Origin: Flavobacteriaceae bacterium CG2_30_34_30 | GTDB taxonomy: Bacteria; Bacteroidota; Bacteroidia; Flavobacteriales; Flavobacteriaceae | Assembly (NCBI GenBank): GCA_001873105.1 | Contig: MNYN01000008.1 | Span: 1-39,129, forward strand | DNA length: 39,129 bases | Direction: 5' to 3' | Part shown: positions 15,633-22,570 of the stretch, piece by piece | Numbering within the stretch: position 1 is the stretch's first letter | Layout of the letters: every line of letters starts with the position of its first letter | Program-made: the position numbers and the translations under genes | Notes under the pieces: model-generated | What the model was told of the DNA's origin: nothing | What the model saw: the letters and a program-made list of their open reading frames with translations, nothing else | Databases searched by the model: none

Positions 15633-17078
15633 TTGAAAATATTAGATAGATATATTCTAGTTTCTTATTTAAAGACCTTTGTTAGTGTCTTCGTTATATT
15701 AATGTTCATTTTTGTATTACAAACCATCTGGCTCTATATTTCAGAACTCGCAGGTAAAGATTTAGATTTAGATATTATTTTTCGATTTTTGCTTTACTTT
15801 TCCCCAAAACTTATTCCTTTAGTATTGCCTCTAACTATATTAGTGTCTTCCATTATGGTTTTTGGTGATTTTGCTGAAAACTATGAATTTGCAGCGATGA
15901 AATCCACAGGCATTTCTCTACAACGCACTATGCGAAGTCTCATTGTGTTTATAGTGTTTTTGGGAGGTGTTGCCTTTTTTTTCTCTAACGATGTTATTCC
16001 ATGGTCTGAATACAAATCTCTGAATTTAAGAAGAAACATTGCCCAGTTAAAGCCGGCAATAATTATTGCAGAGGGACAATTTAGTGAAGTAGGAGATATC
16101 ACTATTAAAGTGGGAAAAAAAACCGGTGATCGAGGTCAATATTTAGAGGATGTCACCATCCATAAAAAAAATCCACAACGTGTGGGCAACTTAACAGTAA
16201 TGAAAGCCAATACAGGAGAACTATACAGTGAAGAAGGATCAAATACCCTCTCTTTACTTTTAAAAGACGGTAATTATTACGATGAAATTCAACAAAGAGC
16301 CCCAAAAGCACAAGCAAAAAAACCATTTGCAAAAAGCTATTTTGAAGAATACACCATTAATATTGACTTATCAGAATTTAATAATATTGACTTAGAGGAA
16401 GAAAAGGATGTGTCTAATGAAAAAATGTATCGGGTAACAGAGCTTATCCATGAAATTGACTCTCTAGCCACAGGTTTTTCCAATGATGTTATTAAATTTC
16501 CTGAGGATATTTATATGCGTAGCGGAATCACAACACTAGAATCGAATTACGTAGCGGATTCGATTCCGTTAAAACCTGCAACCTCTGTTTTAGAAGCTTA
16601 TACCATTACAGAACAATTACAAATATTAGATTTAGCTATACCTACACTTTCGGGCACCATACAAAGTATTGAAGCAAAAAAAGCAGATTTAGCTGCCAAA
16701 AAGAAACGATTAACCAAGTATGAAATTGCTTTGCACGAAAAATATGTACTTGCTTTTGCTTGTGTCATTCTATTTTTTGTGGGTGCACCACTAGGAGCAA
16801 TTATACGAAAAGGCGGTATGGGTTTACCCATGGTAATCGCAATAACATTGTTTTTAACGTACCATTTCATTGGTATTTTTGCAAAAAATAGTGCGGAAAA
16901 TGGAAGACTTTCTCCCTTTATAGCCTCTTGGTTTTCCACTTTTATTATGCTTCCATTAGGTATTTGGTTAACCTACAGAGCTACTACAGATCAAGGTTTA
17001 TTTGATATGGATAGTATAATACAACCTCTTTTAAAATTCTTCAAGAAACTCCTTAATATTAAAGATTCTGAAATATAG
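15633..17078 (+). CDS. LptF/LptG family lipopolysaccharide-export permease
   Basis: A 481-residue inner-membrane protein with three N-terminal helices (KILDRYILVSYLKTFVSVFVILMFIFVLQTIW; YFSPKLIPLVLPLTILVSSIMVFGDF; SLIVFIVFLGGVAFFF), a periplasmic beta-jellyroll (~130-370), and three C-terminal helices. This is the YjgP/YjgQ architecture of LptF and LptG, which bridge LptB to the periplasmic Lpt chain. The jellyroll insert with a TITTLESNYVADSIP loop is longer than in E. coli, as usual for the phylum. The best start is TTG 15633, 6 bp after lolA, because it gives the family-typical KILDRYIL opening. Confidence 0.9.
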   Translation: MKILDRYILVSYLKTFVSVFVILMFIFVLQTIWLYISELAGKDLDLDIIFRFLLYFSPKLIPLVLPLTILVSSIMVFGDFAENYEFAAMKSTGISLQRTMRSLIVFIVFLGGVAFFFSNDVIPWSEYKSLNLRRNIAQLKPAIIIAEGQFSEVGDITIKVGKKTGDRGQYLEDVTIHKKNPQRVGNLTVMKANTGELYSEEGSNTLSLLLKDGNYYDEIQQRAPKAQAKKPFAKSYFEEYTINIDLSEFNNIDLEEEKDVSNEKMYRVTELIHEIDSLATGFSNDVIKFPEDIYMRSGITTLESNYVADSIPLKPATSVLEAYTITEQLQILDLAIPTLSGTIQSIEAKKADLAAKKKRLTKYEIALHEKYVLAFACVILFFVGAPLGAIIRKGGMGLPMVIAITLFLTYHFIGIFAKNSAENGRLSPFIASWFSTFIMLPLGIWLTYRATTDQGLFDMDSIIQPLLKFFKKLLNIKDSEI

Positions 17079-17084
17079 ATTTAA

Positions 17085-17092
17085 TACCTTTG
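17085..17092 (+). promoter_or_regulatory. Bacteroidota -7 element for ribB
   Basis: TACCTTTG fits TAnnTTTG, 37 bp before TTG 17130, just after the lptG-like stop. No FMN-riboswitch fold fits in the 51-bp gap. Confidence 0.5.
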
Positions 17093-17129
17093 CACTCGTA
17101 TTAAACCTACCCTAAAAATTGTATTTACA

Positions 17130-18266
17130 TTGAAAACAGAAGCAACAAAACTAAATACCATTCCTGAAGCAATTGAAGCAATTCGCAACGGAAAAGTTAT
17201 TATTGTGGTGGATGATGAAGACCGAGAAAATGAAGGAGATTTTCTTGCAGCAGCTCAAAATGTAACTCCTGAAATGATAAATTTCATGGCTACCCATGGC
17301 AGAGGCTTGATTTGTGCTCCACTTACTGAGTCCCGTTGTAAAGAACTAGATTTGCATATGATGGTGGGTACAAATACAGATCCAATGGAAACCGCATTTA
17401 CTATTTCGGTAGATTTAAAGGGTAATGGTGTTACTACAGGCATTTCAGCTGCTGATAGAGCAAAAACCGTAAAATCACTTATCGATACAACTACAAAACC
17501 ACACAATTTAAGTAGGCCGGGACATATTTTTCCGCTTAGGGCCAAGGAAGGTGGCGTCCTTAGAAGAACAGGACATACTGAAGCAGCCATCGATTTTGCA
17601 CGATTAGCAGGATTGCCTGCTGCAGGAGTTATTGTAGAAATAATGAATGAAGATGGAACGATGGCTAGACTTCCACAATTATTGAAAATTGCAAAAAAAT
17701 TTGATTTAAAAATTGTTTCTATTGAAGATTTAGTGGCATACAGGATGCAACATGATTCCTTAATTGAAAAGAAAGAAGATTTTGACATTCAAACCAATTT
17801 TGGAGAATTTCGTTTAAGGGCTTACAAGCAAACTACCAACGATCAAATTCATCTTGCATTAAGCAAAGGGGACTGGGATGCGGAAGAACCCGTTTTAGTG
17901 CGTGTCAACTCTACTTTGGTGAATTATGATATTTTAAGTACCCTTACTAATAATTCAGATAAAAAATTAGACGATATGTTTAAACTTCTTAACAAAGAAG
18001 GAAAGGGTGCCATTGTTTTTATCAACCAACAAAGCCAGTCTTTAAACATATTAAACCGTTTAAGCGAACTTCGACAGTTGCAGTCTAAAGATAAAATAGC
18101 AAAAGCACCCCAAATAAAAATGGATGCTAAAGATTTTGGTATCGGTGCCCAAATACTGCACAATATTGGCATTCATAAAATAAAATTGATGTCGAATAGC
18201 CAACAAACCAAACGTGTAGGAATGATAGGATATGGTCTTGAAATCACTGAATATGTTTCCTATTAA
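17130..18266 (+). CDS. ribB: 3,4-Dihydroxy-2-butanone-4-phosphate synthase fused to a degenerate GTP cyclohydrolase II domain
   Basis: 378 residues. The N-terminal half (~1-205) is an intact RibB that makes the four-carbon riboflavin precursor from ribulose 5-phosphate: VVDDEDRENEGDF, THGRGLICAPL, TGISAADRAKTV, FPLRAKEGGVLRRTGHTEAAIDFARLAG. The C-terminal half aligns with RibA in order (EEPVLVRVNSTL..., KEGKGAIVFI, FGIGAQILHNIGIHKIKLMSNSQQTKRVGMIGYGLEI) but lacks all three zinc cysteines of CxxGDxFxSxRCDC. It therefore cannot be a normal GTP cyclohydrolase II, and a true RibA must be elsewhere. Start is TTG 17130. Confidence 0.92.
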   Translation: MKTEATKLNTIPEAIEAIRNGKVIIVVDDEDRENEGDFLAAAQNVTPEMINFMATHGRGLICAPLTESRCKELDLHMMVGTNTDPMETAFTISVDLKGNGVTTGISAADRAKTVKSLIDTTTKPHNLSRPGHIFPLRAKEGGVLRRTGHTEAAIDFARLAGLPAAGVIVEIMNEDGTMARLPQLLKIAKKFDLKIVSIEDLVAYRMQHDSLIEKKEDFDIQTNFGEFRLRAYKQTTNDQIHLALSKGDWDAEEPVLVRVNSTLVNYDILSTLTNNSDKKLDDMFKLLNKEGKGAIVFINQQSQSLNILNRLSELRQLQSKDKIAKAPQIKMDAKDFGIGAQILHNIGIHKIKLMSNSQQTKRVGMIGYGLEITEYVSY

Positions 18267-19456
18267 AGAACAGATGCAATAGCCTCTCTCATTTTTATCG
18301 CTCTATTTTTTACGTCTTCTTCACTCCAACCTATTTTCACTAAAGTAGAAATGGTTCTTCCCATAATAGCATCACTGTTTGAAAAATCGATTTCATTATA
18401 GTTTTTAATTTGCGAACAGATTTCAGAAGGCAACCTTCCTAAGGAGTTTAAATTTCTGAAATGCTCCCAACCATTAATGTAATGCCAATTATTTTTAAAC
18501 CAATAAAAACAAGCATCAACTCCGTTTTCGGCTAATGCTTTATGTGCTTTTTCGGCAAGTGGAGCATTTGGTAAAAAAAAGTTTACAAAAGAATAATTTT
18601 CCACCCCAGTTTCCGGCACCCGTCGGAAAGTGATTTCAGCAAGTTTAGATAATTCCTTGCGTATAATTAAATAGTTGCGTTTTTGTAATTCCAAAATAGC
18701 ATCTAACTTTCGAAGTTGTGCTATACCAACTGCGGCATGAAGTTCAGAAATTCTAAAATTATAGCCTAAATTAGGATGTGTCTCTGCTCCCCTATCACTC
18801 CCTAAATGATCGTGACCGTGGTCTTGATATTGGTCTGCAAGAGTAAAGTACTTCTTATTATTAGTGATTACAGCACCACCCTCACCACAAGTAATGGTTT
18901 TAACAAAATCAAACGAAAAACAACCCAAATCGCCATAAGATCCTAAAGGTTTTCCTGCATAGCTTGCTCCAATGGCCTGACAAGCATCTTCTAGTAAAAT
19001 AAGATTATGTTTGACACAAATTGCTTTTAAAGCGGCTAGATTTGCCATAGATCCACACATATGTACTGGCATTATGCAACGTGTTTTTCTTGTTATGGCA
19101 TTTTCTACAGCTTTTGGTGAAAGGGTTAAAGTATCATCAATATCAACTAAAACAGGCACTGCTCCAGTGGCTAAAATAGATTCAAAACTAGCTACAAAAG
19201 TAAAAGTAGGAATAATCACCTCATCACCTGCTCCAATTCCGGCAGCGGCTAAAGCAACAGTAAGTGCAGAAGTTCCGCTTGATACCAATTGACAATGCTG
19301 CACTCCCATTCTGGCAGCAAAGTTAATTTCAAATTCTTTTGCTTTCCAATGGCCGTTTCGCATTCCATCGAAACCATATCGCATCAATACACCGCTATTT
19401 AAAACGTCATTTACTTCTTTACGTTCTTCGTTACCAAATACTTCAAATCCAGGCAT
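18263..19456 (-). CDS. DegT/DnrJ-type sugar aminotransferase, KdnA-like
   Basis: A 397-residue PLP aminotransferase of the DegT/DnrJ/EryC1 family. PLP residues are visible: SSGTSAL (~59-65), LLEDACQAIGASY (Asp157), and the Schiff-base Lys186 in SFDFVKTITCGEGGAVITNN. The opening MPGFEVFGNEE, the blocks PVHMCGSMANL, DHGHDHLGSDRGAETHP, NGVDACFYWFKNNWHY and SDAIMGRTISTLVKIGW closely match what I recall of KdnA, which aminates 8-oxo-Kdo to 8-amino-Kdo in Shewanella lipopolysaccharide. Its partner KdnB, an iron-dependent dehydrogenase, is not in the window, so the assignment is provisional. It overlaps the ribB stop by 4 bp tail to tail. Confidence 0.78.
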   Translation of the reverse strand: MPGFEVFGNEERKEVNDVLNSGVLMRYGFDGMRNGHWKAKEFEINFAARMGVQHCQLVSSGTSALTVALAAAGIGAGDEVIIPTFTFVASFESILATGAVPVLVDIDDTLTLSPKAVENAITRKTRCIMPVHMCGSMANLAALKAICVKHNLILLEDACQAIGASYAGKPLGSYGDLGCFSFDFVKTITCGEGGAVITNNKKYFTLADQYQDHGHDHLGSDRGAETHPNLGYNFRISELHAAVGIAQLRKLDAILELQKRNYLIIRKELSKLAEITFRRVPETGVENYSFVNFFLPNAPLAEKAHKALAENGVDACFYWFKNNWHYINGWEHFRNLNSLGRLPSEICSQIKNYNEIDFSNSDAIMGRTISTLVKIGWSEEDVKNRAIKMREAIASVL

Positions 19457-19477
19457 ATTTTTGTTATTAGTTAGTAC

Positions 19478-20116
19478 TTATTTAATCTCAATAACACACT
19501 CTTCGACCCCTTTTCTAACTTTTTTAAATGCCGCAAAAAAGTCGTCTTTGGCTCGGTAACCAATAGCTAAAACCAATACTGACCGCAATCCTTTTTCTTT
19601 TAAATTAAAATAGATATCATATTCCATAGGTGAGAAACCTTCAATAGGACAAGAATCAATTTCTTCTAAGGCGCAAACGGTTAGTAAATTTCCCATTGCA
19701 AGGTAAGCTTGGTTTGTAGCCCAATTTTGAATGTCATTTAAAGGCTTTTTCTTAAAATCTTCCATAAGAATATTTTTAAATGGCTCAAGTATTTCTTCAG
19801 AAGTGTTACGCACGCTGGCAACCAAATTAAAATATTTTGCAACAAACTCAGAAGAAATAGTCTCCTCTATGCAAAAAATAAGCACATGAGAAGCATCCTT
19901 AACCTGATTTTGATTCATGGTCATCGGTGGTAATTCCTTTTTTATTTTGGCATTACTTACCACAAGCAGCTTTACCGGTTGTAACCCGTAAGAGGAAGCC
20001 GTAAGATTAAAGGCTTCTTTTAGTATAGAAATCTTTCCCTCTGAAATAATTTTGCTTACATCAAAATTTTTAGTGGCGTAGCGCCATTGTAATGCTTTAA
20101 TACTATTTTTTGACAT
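19478..20116 (-). CDS. Nitroreductase family NAD(P)H-dependent oxidoreductase (NfsB-like)
   Basis: A 212-residue FMN enzyme with the NfsB/FRase I layout: ALQWRYATKNFD at residues 8-19 carries the phosphate-binding RYATK, then LTASSYGLQPVKLLVV (FMN ribityl loop), NWATNQAYLAMGNLLTVCALEEIDSCPIEGF, and LRSVLVLAIGYRAKDD before the C-terminal helix. Such enzymes reduce nitroaromatics or quinones, and some act as dihydropteridine reductases. It lies 21 bp upstream of the KdnA-like gene on the same strand and may share its transcript, although no functional link is evident. Confidence 0.9.
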   Translation of the reverse strand: MSKNSIKALQWRYATKNFDVSKIISEGKISILKEAFNLTASSYGLQPVKLLVVSNAKIKKELPPMTMNQNQVKDASHVLIFCIEETISSEFVAKYFNLVASVRNTSEEILEPFKNILMEDFKKKPLNDIQNWATNQAYLAMGNLLTVCALEEIDSCPIEGFSPMEYDIYFNLKEKGLRSVLVLAIGYRAKDDFFAAFKKVRKGVEECVIEIK

Positions 20117-20143
20117 AATGTTTGTTTGTGTTCATGCTGATTA

Positions 20144-20151
20144 CAAAAATA
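20144..20151 (-). promoter_or_regulatory. Bacteroidota -7 element for the nitroreductase gene
   Basis: TATTTTTG on the minus strand, 27 bp before the start codon, fits TAnnTTTG. Confidence 0.45.
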
Positions 20152-20286
20152 GGAATAGGTAGTTAGAATTGAGCATAACTGAGTAAAAATATCTTTATTT
20201 TATGCTTTATCCCTCGGTAAATTTTCCAAACAAGATTTAATGAAAAATTTAAGTTGAAAAAGCTTTAGAAAGTTAAAAAAGGGTTT

Positions 20287-20294
20287 TATATTTG
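20287..20294 (+). promoter_or_regulatory. Promoter -7 element for tRNA-Ser
   Basis: TATATTTG fits TAnnTTTG, with TTTAG (20264-20268) about 18 bp upstream as a possible -33 element. Transcription would start near 20300, at the GC-rich hairpin region before the tRNA. Confidence 0.6.
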
Positions 20295-20296
20295 CA

Positions 20297-20343
20297 CCCG
20301 CCTACGCTCCGAGGGTTGTCGGAGCTTCGGCGGGCAAGCCCGC
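20297..20343. other. Two mutually exclusive GC-rich hairpins in the tRNA-Ser leader
   Basis: A nested hairpin has outer arms CCCGCC (20297-20302) and GGCGGG (20329-20334) and inner arms GCTCCGA (20306-20312) and TCGGAGC (20319-20325). A second hairpin GCGGGC-AA-GCCCGC (20330-20343) uses the same GGCGGG bases, so only one can form fully. The block is far richer in G+C than its surroundings and could be a REP-like palindrome or an RNA switch/processing signal in the pre-tRNA leader. Confidence 0.75.
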
Positions 20344-20368
20344 TGAAAAGGCAATCGCAATAGACACT

Positions 20369-20453
20369 GGAGAAATGGCAGAGCGGTCGAATGCGGCAGT
20401 CTTGAAAACTGTTGAGGGTCATACCTCCGGGGGTTCGAATCCCTCTTTCTCCG
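20369..20453 (+). tRNA. tRNA-Ser (anticodon TGA)
   Basis: An 85-nt class II tRNA. The acceptor stem is GGAGAAA with TTTCTCC and discriminator G (20453). The D-arm region is GCAGAGCGGTCGAATGC, the anticodon loop CTTGAAA gives TGA, a long variable arm (GAGGGTCATACCTCC) is diagnostic for serine, and the T-loop is TTCGAAT. CCA is not encoded (the next bases are CAACA). It reads UCA and other UCN serine codons. A terminator hairpin follows within 10 bp, and its 3' end is duplicated downstream. Confidence 0.95.
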
Positions 20454-20456
20454 CAA
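20438..20456 (+). repeat. Direct repeat copy 1 (3' end of tRNA-Ser), attachment-site-like
   Basis: AATCCCTCTTTCTCCGCAA covers part of the T-arm, the 3' acceptor strand and two flanking bases. An identical 19-bp copy is at 20614-20632 and a decayed copy at 20784-20801. Repeats of a tRNA 3' end are the mark of site-specific integration by tyrosine recombinases. Confidence 0.85.
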
Positions 20457-20581
20457 CATTTAAATGCTTCACAACAAAGTTGTGGAGCATTTTTTATTTT
20501 CGGAGAAACCAAACGACGTTTGAGCATTCGGTGAAAATAAAAAATGCTCCAAAGGCGATAGCCTGAAGCATTTGAATGTTG
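20454..20581. repeat. Large inverted repeat filling the first tRNA-end unit
   Basis: Left arm 20454-20501 and right arm 20533-20581 are nearly perfect reverse complements: outer blocks CAACATTTAAATGCTTCA / TGAAGCATTTGAATGTTG (one change) and inner blocks GGAGCATTTTTTATTTTC / GAAAATAAAAAATGCTCC (exact). Each arm also folds on itself, with different small tips (CAAC-AAA-GTTG and AGGC-GATA-GCCT). The apex holds CAAAC-GAC-GTTTG (20510-20522) and the octamer CGGAGAAA (20501-20508), the reverse complement of the tRNA end TTTCTCCG. No protein is encoded. Confidence 0.85.
20462..20500 (+). terminator. Terminator of tRNA-Ser (left arm of the inverted repeat)
   Basis: Stem AAATGCTTCACAAC / GTTGTGGAGCATTT (one T-G pair) with loop AAA is followed by TTTTATTTT. 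The right arm of the inverted repeat makes an equivalent terminator on the minus strand. Confidence 0.8.
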
Positions 20582-20613
20582 TATTGGATTCCCCATTTGG
20601 GATCAACATAATT

Positions 20614-20632
20614 AATCCCTCTTTCTCCGCAA
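20614..20632 (+). repeat. Direct repeat copy 2 of the tRNA-Ser 3' end
   Basis: It is identical over 19 bp to the tRNA end at 20438-20456, 176 bp downstream, with no tRNA body in front of it. It is followed by its own hairpin CACAA / TTGTG (20641-20656) and a run of T, which may be the original terminator of the tRNA gene. Confidence 0.85.
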
Positions 20633-20640
20633 AATAAAGT

Positions 20641-20666
20641 CACAATGAGAGTTGTGGTTTTTTTTT
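20641..20666 (+). terminator. Second hairpin-T-run after repeat copy 2
   Basis: CACAA (20641-20645) pairs with TTGTG (20652-20656) and nine T follow. The stem resembles the tip of the first terminator (CACAAC / GTTGTG), suggesting the two repeat units share ancestry. Confidence 0.7.
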
Positions 20667-20895
20667 ATGGGAAAAAGTAAAAGGAACTTGTATCTTTTGG
20701 GGCAACATTAAAAAACAAGCAAGCTATAGCTTGTTTGGGTTTTCTATGTTTGTTCAGGATTTCCTTCTGTGAACATTGAAAATAATCTCTCTTTCTCGGC
20801 TGAAATTAAATCCTAAAAATTGATTATCATTTATTAATATTTTTAATTGCCTTATCCAATCCTTTTTTCAAAATCAGAAAATACAAACACAAAAA
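20667..20895. other. Non-coding stretch with decayed third tRNA-end copy
   Basis: No gene is seen. It holds a hairpin AACAAGC / GCTTGTT near 20713-20735 and, at 20784-20801, AATCTCTCTTTCTCGGCT, which matches the first 18 bases of the tRNA-end repeat at 15 of 18 positions. This copy lies 170 bp after copy 2, about the same spacing as copies 1 and 2 (176 bp). Confidence 0.55.
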
Positions 20896-20896
20896 A

Positions 20897-20925
20897 CACC
20901 TATAAAATAGGTGCTTTTGTTAAAA
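20897..20925 (-). terminator. Terminator of the Ohr gene
   Basis: CACCTAT / ATAGGTG (20897-20913) with loop AAA. On the minus strand it is followed by TTTTTTGTGTTTG, so it ends the leftward Ohr transcript. Confidence 0.8.
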
Positions 20926-20945
20926 TTAAGTTGCAATGGCAACAT

Positions 20946-21371
20946 TTATTCATCTAACAACAAATTTAATGTTACATCAATATTATCACGAGTTGCTCTT
21001 GAAAAGGGACAAATTTCATGAGCAGCATTAATAAATTCCTCCCCGGTTTTGATGTCAACACCCGGTAAATAACAATCTAAGATTGCCGATAGTTGCAAAT
21101 CACCATCTTCGGTTTTACCAAGGCTTATTACCGCAGTAACGGTATAATCGCCTAAATCGACCTTGTGTTCTTTGGCAACTACTTGCAGTGCACTTCCAAA
21201 ACAAGCAGAATATGCACCACCAAAAAGCTGTTCCGGATTTGTACCACTACCTCCATCGCCTCCCATGCTCTTTGGTACCGATAATTTTAAATCAATTTTT
21301 CCATCATCTGAGTTAATATGACCCCCTCGTGCTCCTGAAGCCGTAACCGAAGCCGTATATAAATTTTTCAT
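20946..21371 (-). CDS. Organic hydroperoxide resistance protein (OsmC/Ohr family)
   Basis: A 141-residue dimeric thiol peroxidase of the Ohr group that detoxifies organic and lipid hydroperoxides, with lipoylated proteins as usual reductants. Catalytic Cys57 lies in FGGAYSACFGSALQ and Cys121 in HEICPFSRATRDNIDV, both matching Ohr (not YhfA-type) spacing, with TNPEQLF before the first Cys. The N-terminal YTASVTASGARGGHI is also typical. It stands alone, with its own terminator next to the tRNA-Ser repeat region. The E3 of lpdA could supply electrons through lipoamide (inference). Confidence 0.93.
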   Translation of the reverse strand: MKNLYTASVTASGARGGHINSDDGKIDLKLSVPKSMGGDGGSGTNPEQLFGGAYSACFGSALQVVAKEHKVDLGDYTVTAVISLGKTEDGDLQLSAILDCYLPGVDIKTGEEFINAAHEICPFSRATRDNIDVTLNLLLDE

Positions 21372-21460
21372 AAATAAAGAGTTTAGTTTTAAATGAATTT
21401 ATAATTATATTTAACCATAAATATAAGGCATTAAACATCGCAATTCAAAAATCATATTCC

Positions 21461-21468
21461 TAAATTTG
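21461..21468 (+). promoter_or_regulatory. Bacteroidota -7 element for meaB
   Basis: TAAATTTG fits TAnnTTTG and lies 15 bp before ATG 21484, implying a nearly leaderless transcript if used. Confidence 0.45.
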
Positions 21469-21483
21469 TCATAAATCAACAAT

Positions 21484-22566
21484 ATGGGCACTAAAAAAAA
21501 TACCACTTCCGCACTTCAAGAAAAAGAAGGTGTTGCCCATTTGCAGCATGTAAATTCTAAATCGGCTGAGTTTATAAAAGTCCAACGAAAAAAAATTCAG
21601 AGCAATGATAGGTTGGTAAAAGCCTTACTTTCTGGTGATAAAACTGCCCTTAGCCGCGCCATAACCTTGGTAGAAAGCACCACACAAAAACATCGTTTAC
21701 AAGCACAAAAAATCATTACTGCTTGTTTACCTTATGCAAATAATTCTATTCGTATTGGTATAACTGGAGTTCCTGGCGTGGGAAAAAGCACTTTTATTGA
21801 AAGTTTTGGAAATTTGCTTGTTGCTAAGGGTAAAAAAGTGGCAGTACTCGCTGTGGATCCAAGCAGCACTATAAGCTGCGGCAGTATTTTAGGCGACAAA
21901 ACCAGAATGGAAGAGCTTGTAAAAGAAGAAAATGTGTTTATTCGCCCTTCCGCTTCCGGCACTTCCTTAGGCGGAGTTGCTAGAAAAACCAGAGAATCCA
22001 TTATCCTTTGTGAAGCCGCCGGTTTTGACACCGTTCTTATAGAAACCGTTGGTGTAGGACAAAGTGAGACCGCAGTACATTCTATGACCGATTTTTTCCT
22101 ATTGCTAAAACTAGCAGGAGCCGGCGATGAACTACAAGGTATTAAAAGGGGTATTATGGAAATGGCTGATGCTATTGTTATTAATAAAGCCGATGGCGAA
22201 AATGTAAAAGCAGCCAACCAAGCCAAAGTAGAATTTAATAGAGCATTACATTTGTTTCCGGCTAAAGAAAGCGGTTGGACACCTAAGACTGCTGTTTGCA
22301 GTGCTTTAAAAAAGGAGGGTATTGGCGTGGTTTGGCAAATTATAGAAGAGTATTTGGCTCTAACCAAAACCAATAATTTTTTTGAAATGGAACGCAAAGC
22401 ACAAAATAAATTTTGGCTATTACAAACCATTGACGAACAACTAAAATCTGATTTTTACAACCATCCAAAAATAAAGGAAGCATTAAAAAAACAATTAAAA
22501 GCAATTGAAAACAATGAAACCACACCTTTTGCGGCGGCAAAAAAGCTGTTTCAAATCAAAAAGTAA
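21484..22566 (+). CDS. meaB: Methylmalonyl-CoA mutase-associated GTPase MeaB
   Basis: A 360-residue G3E GTPase that gates cobalamin loading and protects methylmalonyl-CoA mutase. Motifs in order: P-loop GITGVPGVGKSTFIE (~90-104), VLAVDPSSTISCGSILGDKTRM with the base-proximal switch region (~118-142), FIRPSASGTSLGGVARKTRE, VLIETVGVGQSE (Walker B-like, ~183-194), and VINKADGEN (NKxD, ~234-242). The N-terminal helical arm and C-terminal dimer region are present. Mutase genes are not in the window, but the acyl-CoA carboxylase operon at 28912-32635 would supply the same pathway. Confidence 0.95.
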   Translation: MGTKKNTTSALQEKEGVAHLQHVNSKSAEFIKVQRKKIQSNDRLVKALLSGDKTALSRAITLVESTTQKHRLQAQKIITACLPYANNSIRIGITGVPGVGKSTFIESFGNLLVAKGKKVAVLAVDPSSTISCGSILGDKTRMEELVKEENVFIRPSASGTSLGGVARKTRESIILCEAAGFDTVLIETVGVGQSETAVHSMTDFFLLLKLAGAGDELQGIKRGIMEMADAIVINKADGENVKAANQAKVEFNRALHLFPAKESGWTPKTAVCSALKKEGIGVVWQIIEEYLALTKTNNFFEMERKAQNKFWLLQTIDEQLKSDFYNHPKIKEALKKQLKAIENNETTPFAAAKKLFQIKK

Positions 22567-22570
22567 CCAA

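Noticed and set aside
17079-17129. FMN riboswitch before ribB
   Set aside because: The 51-bp gap is too short and has no FMN aptamer motif; a promoter element fills it.
20273-20596. Reading frames across the tRNA-Ser and its inverted repeat on both strands
   Set aside because: They translate structured tRNA and palindromic DNA; no protein family likeness or start context.
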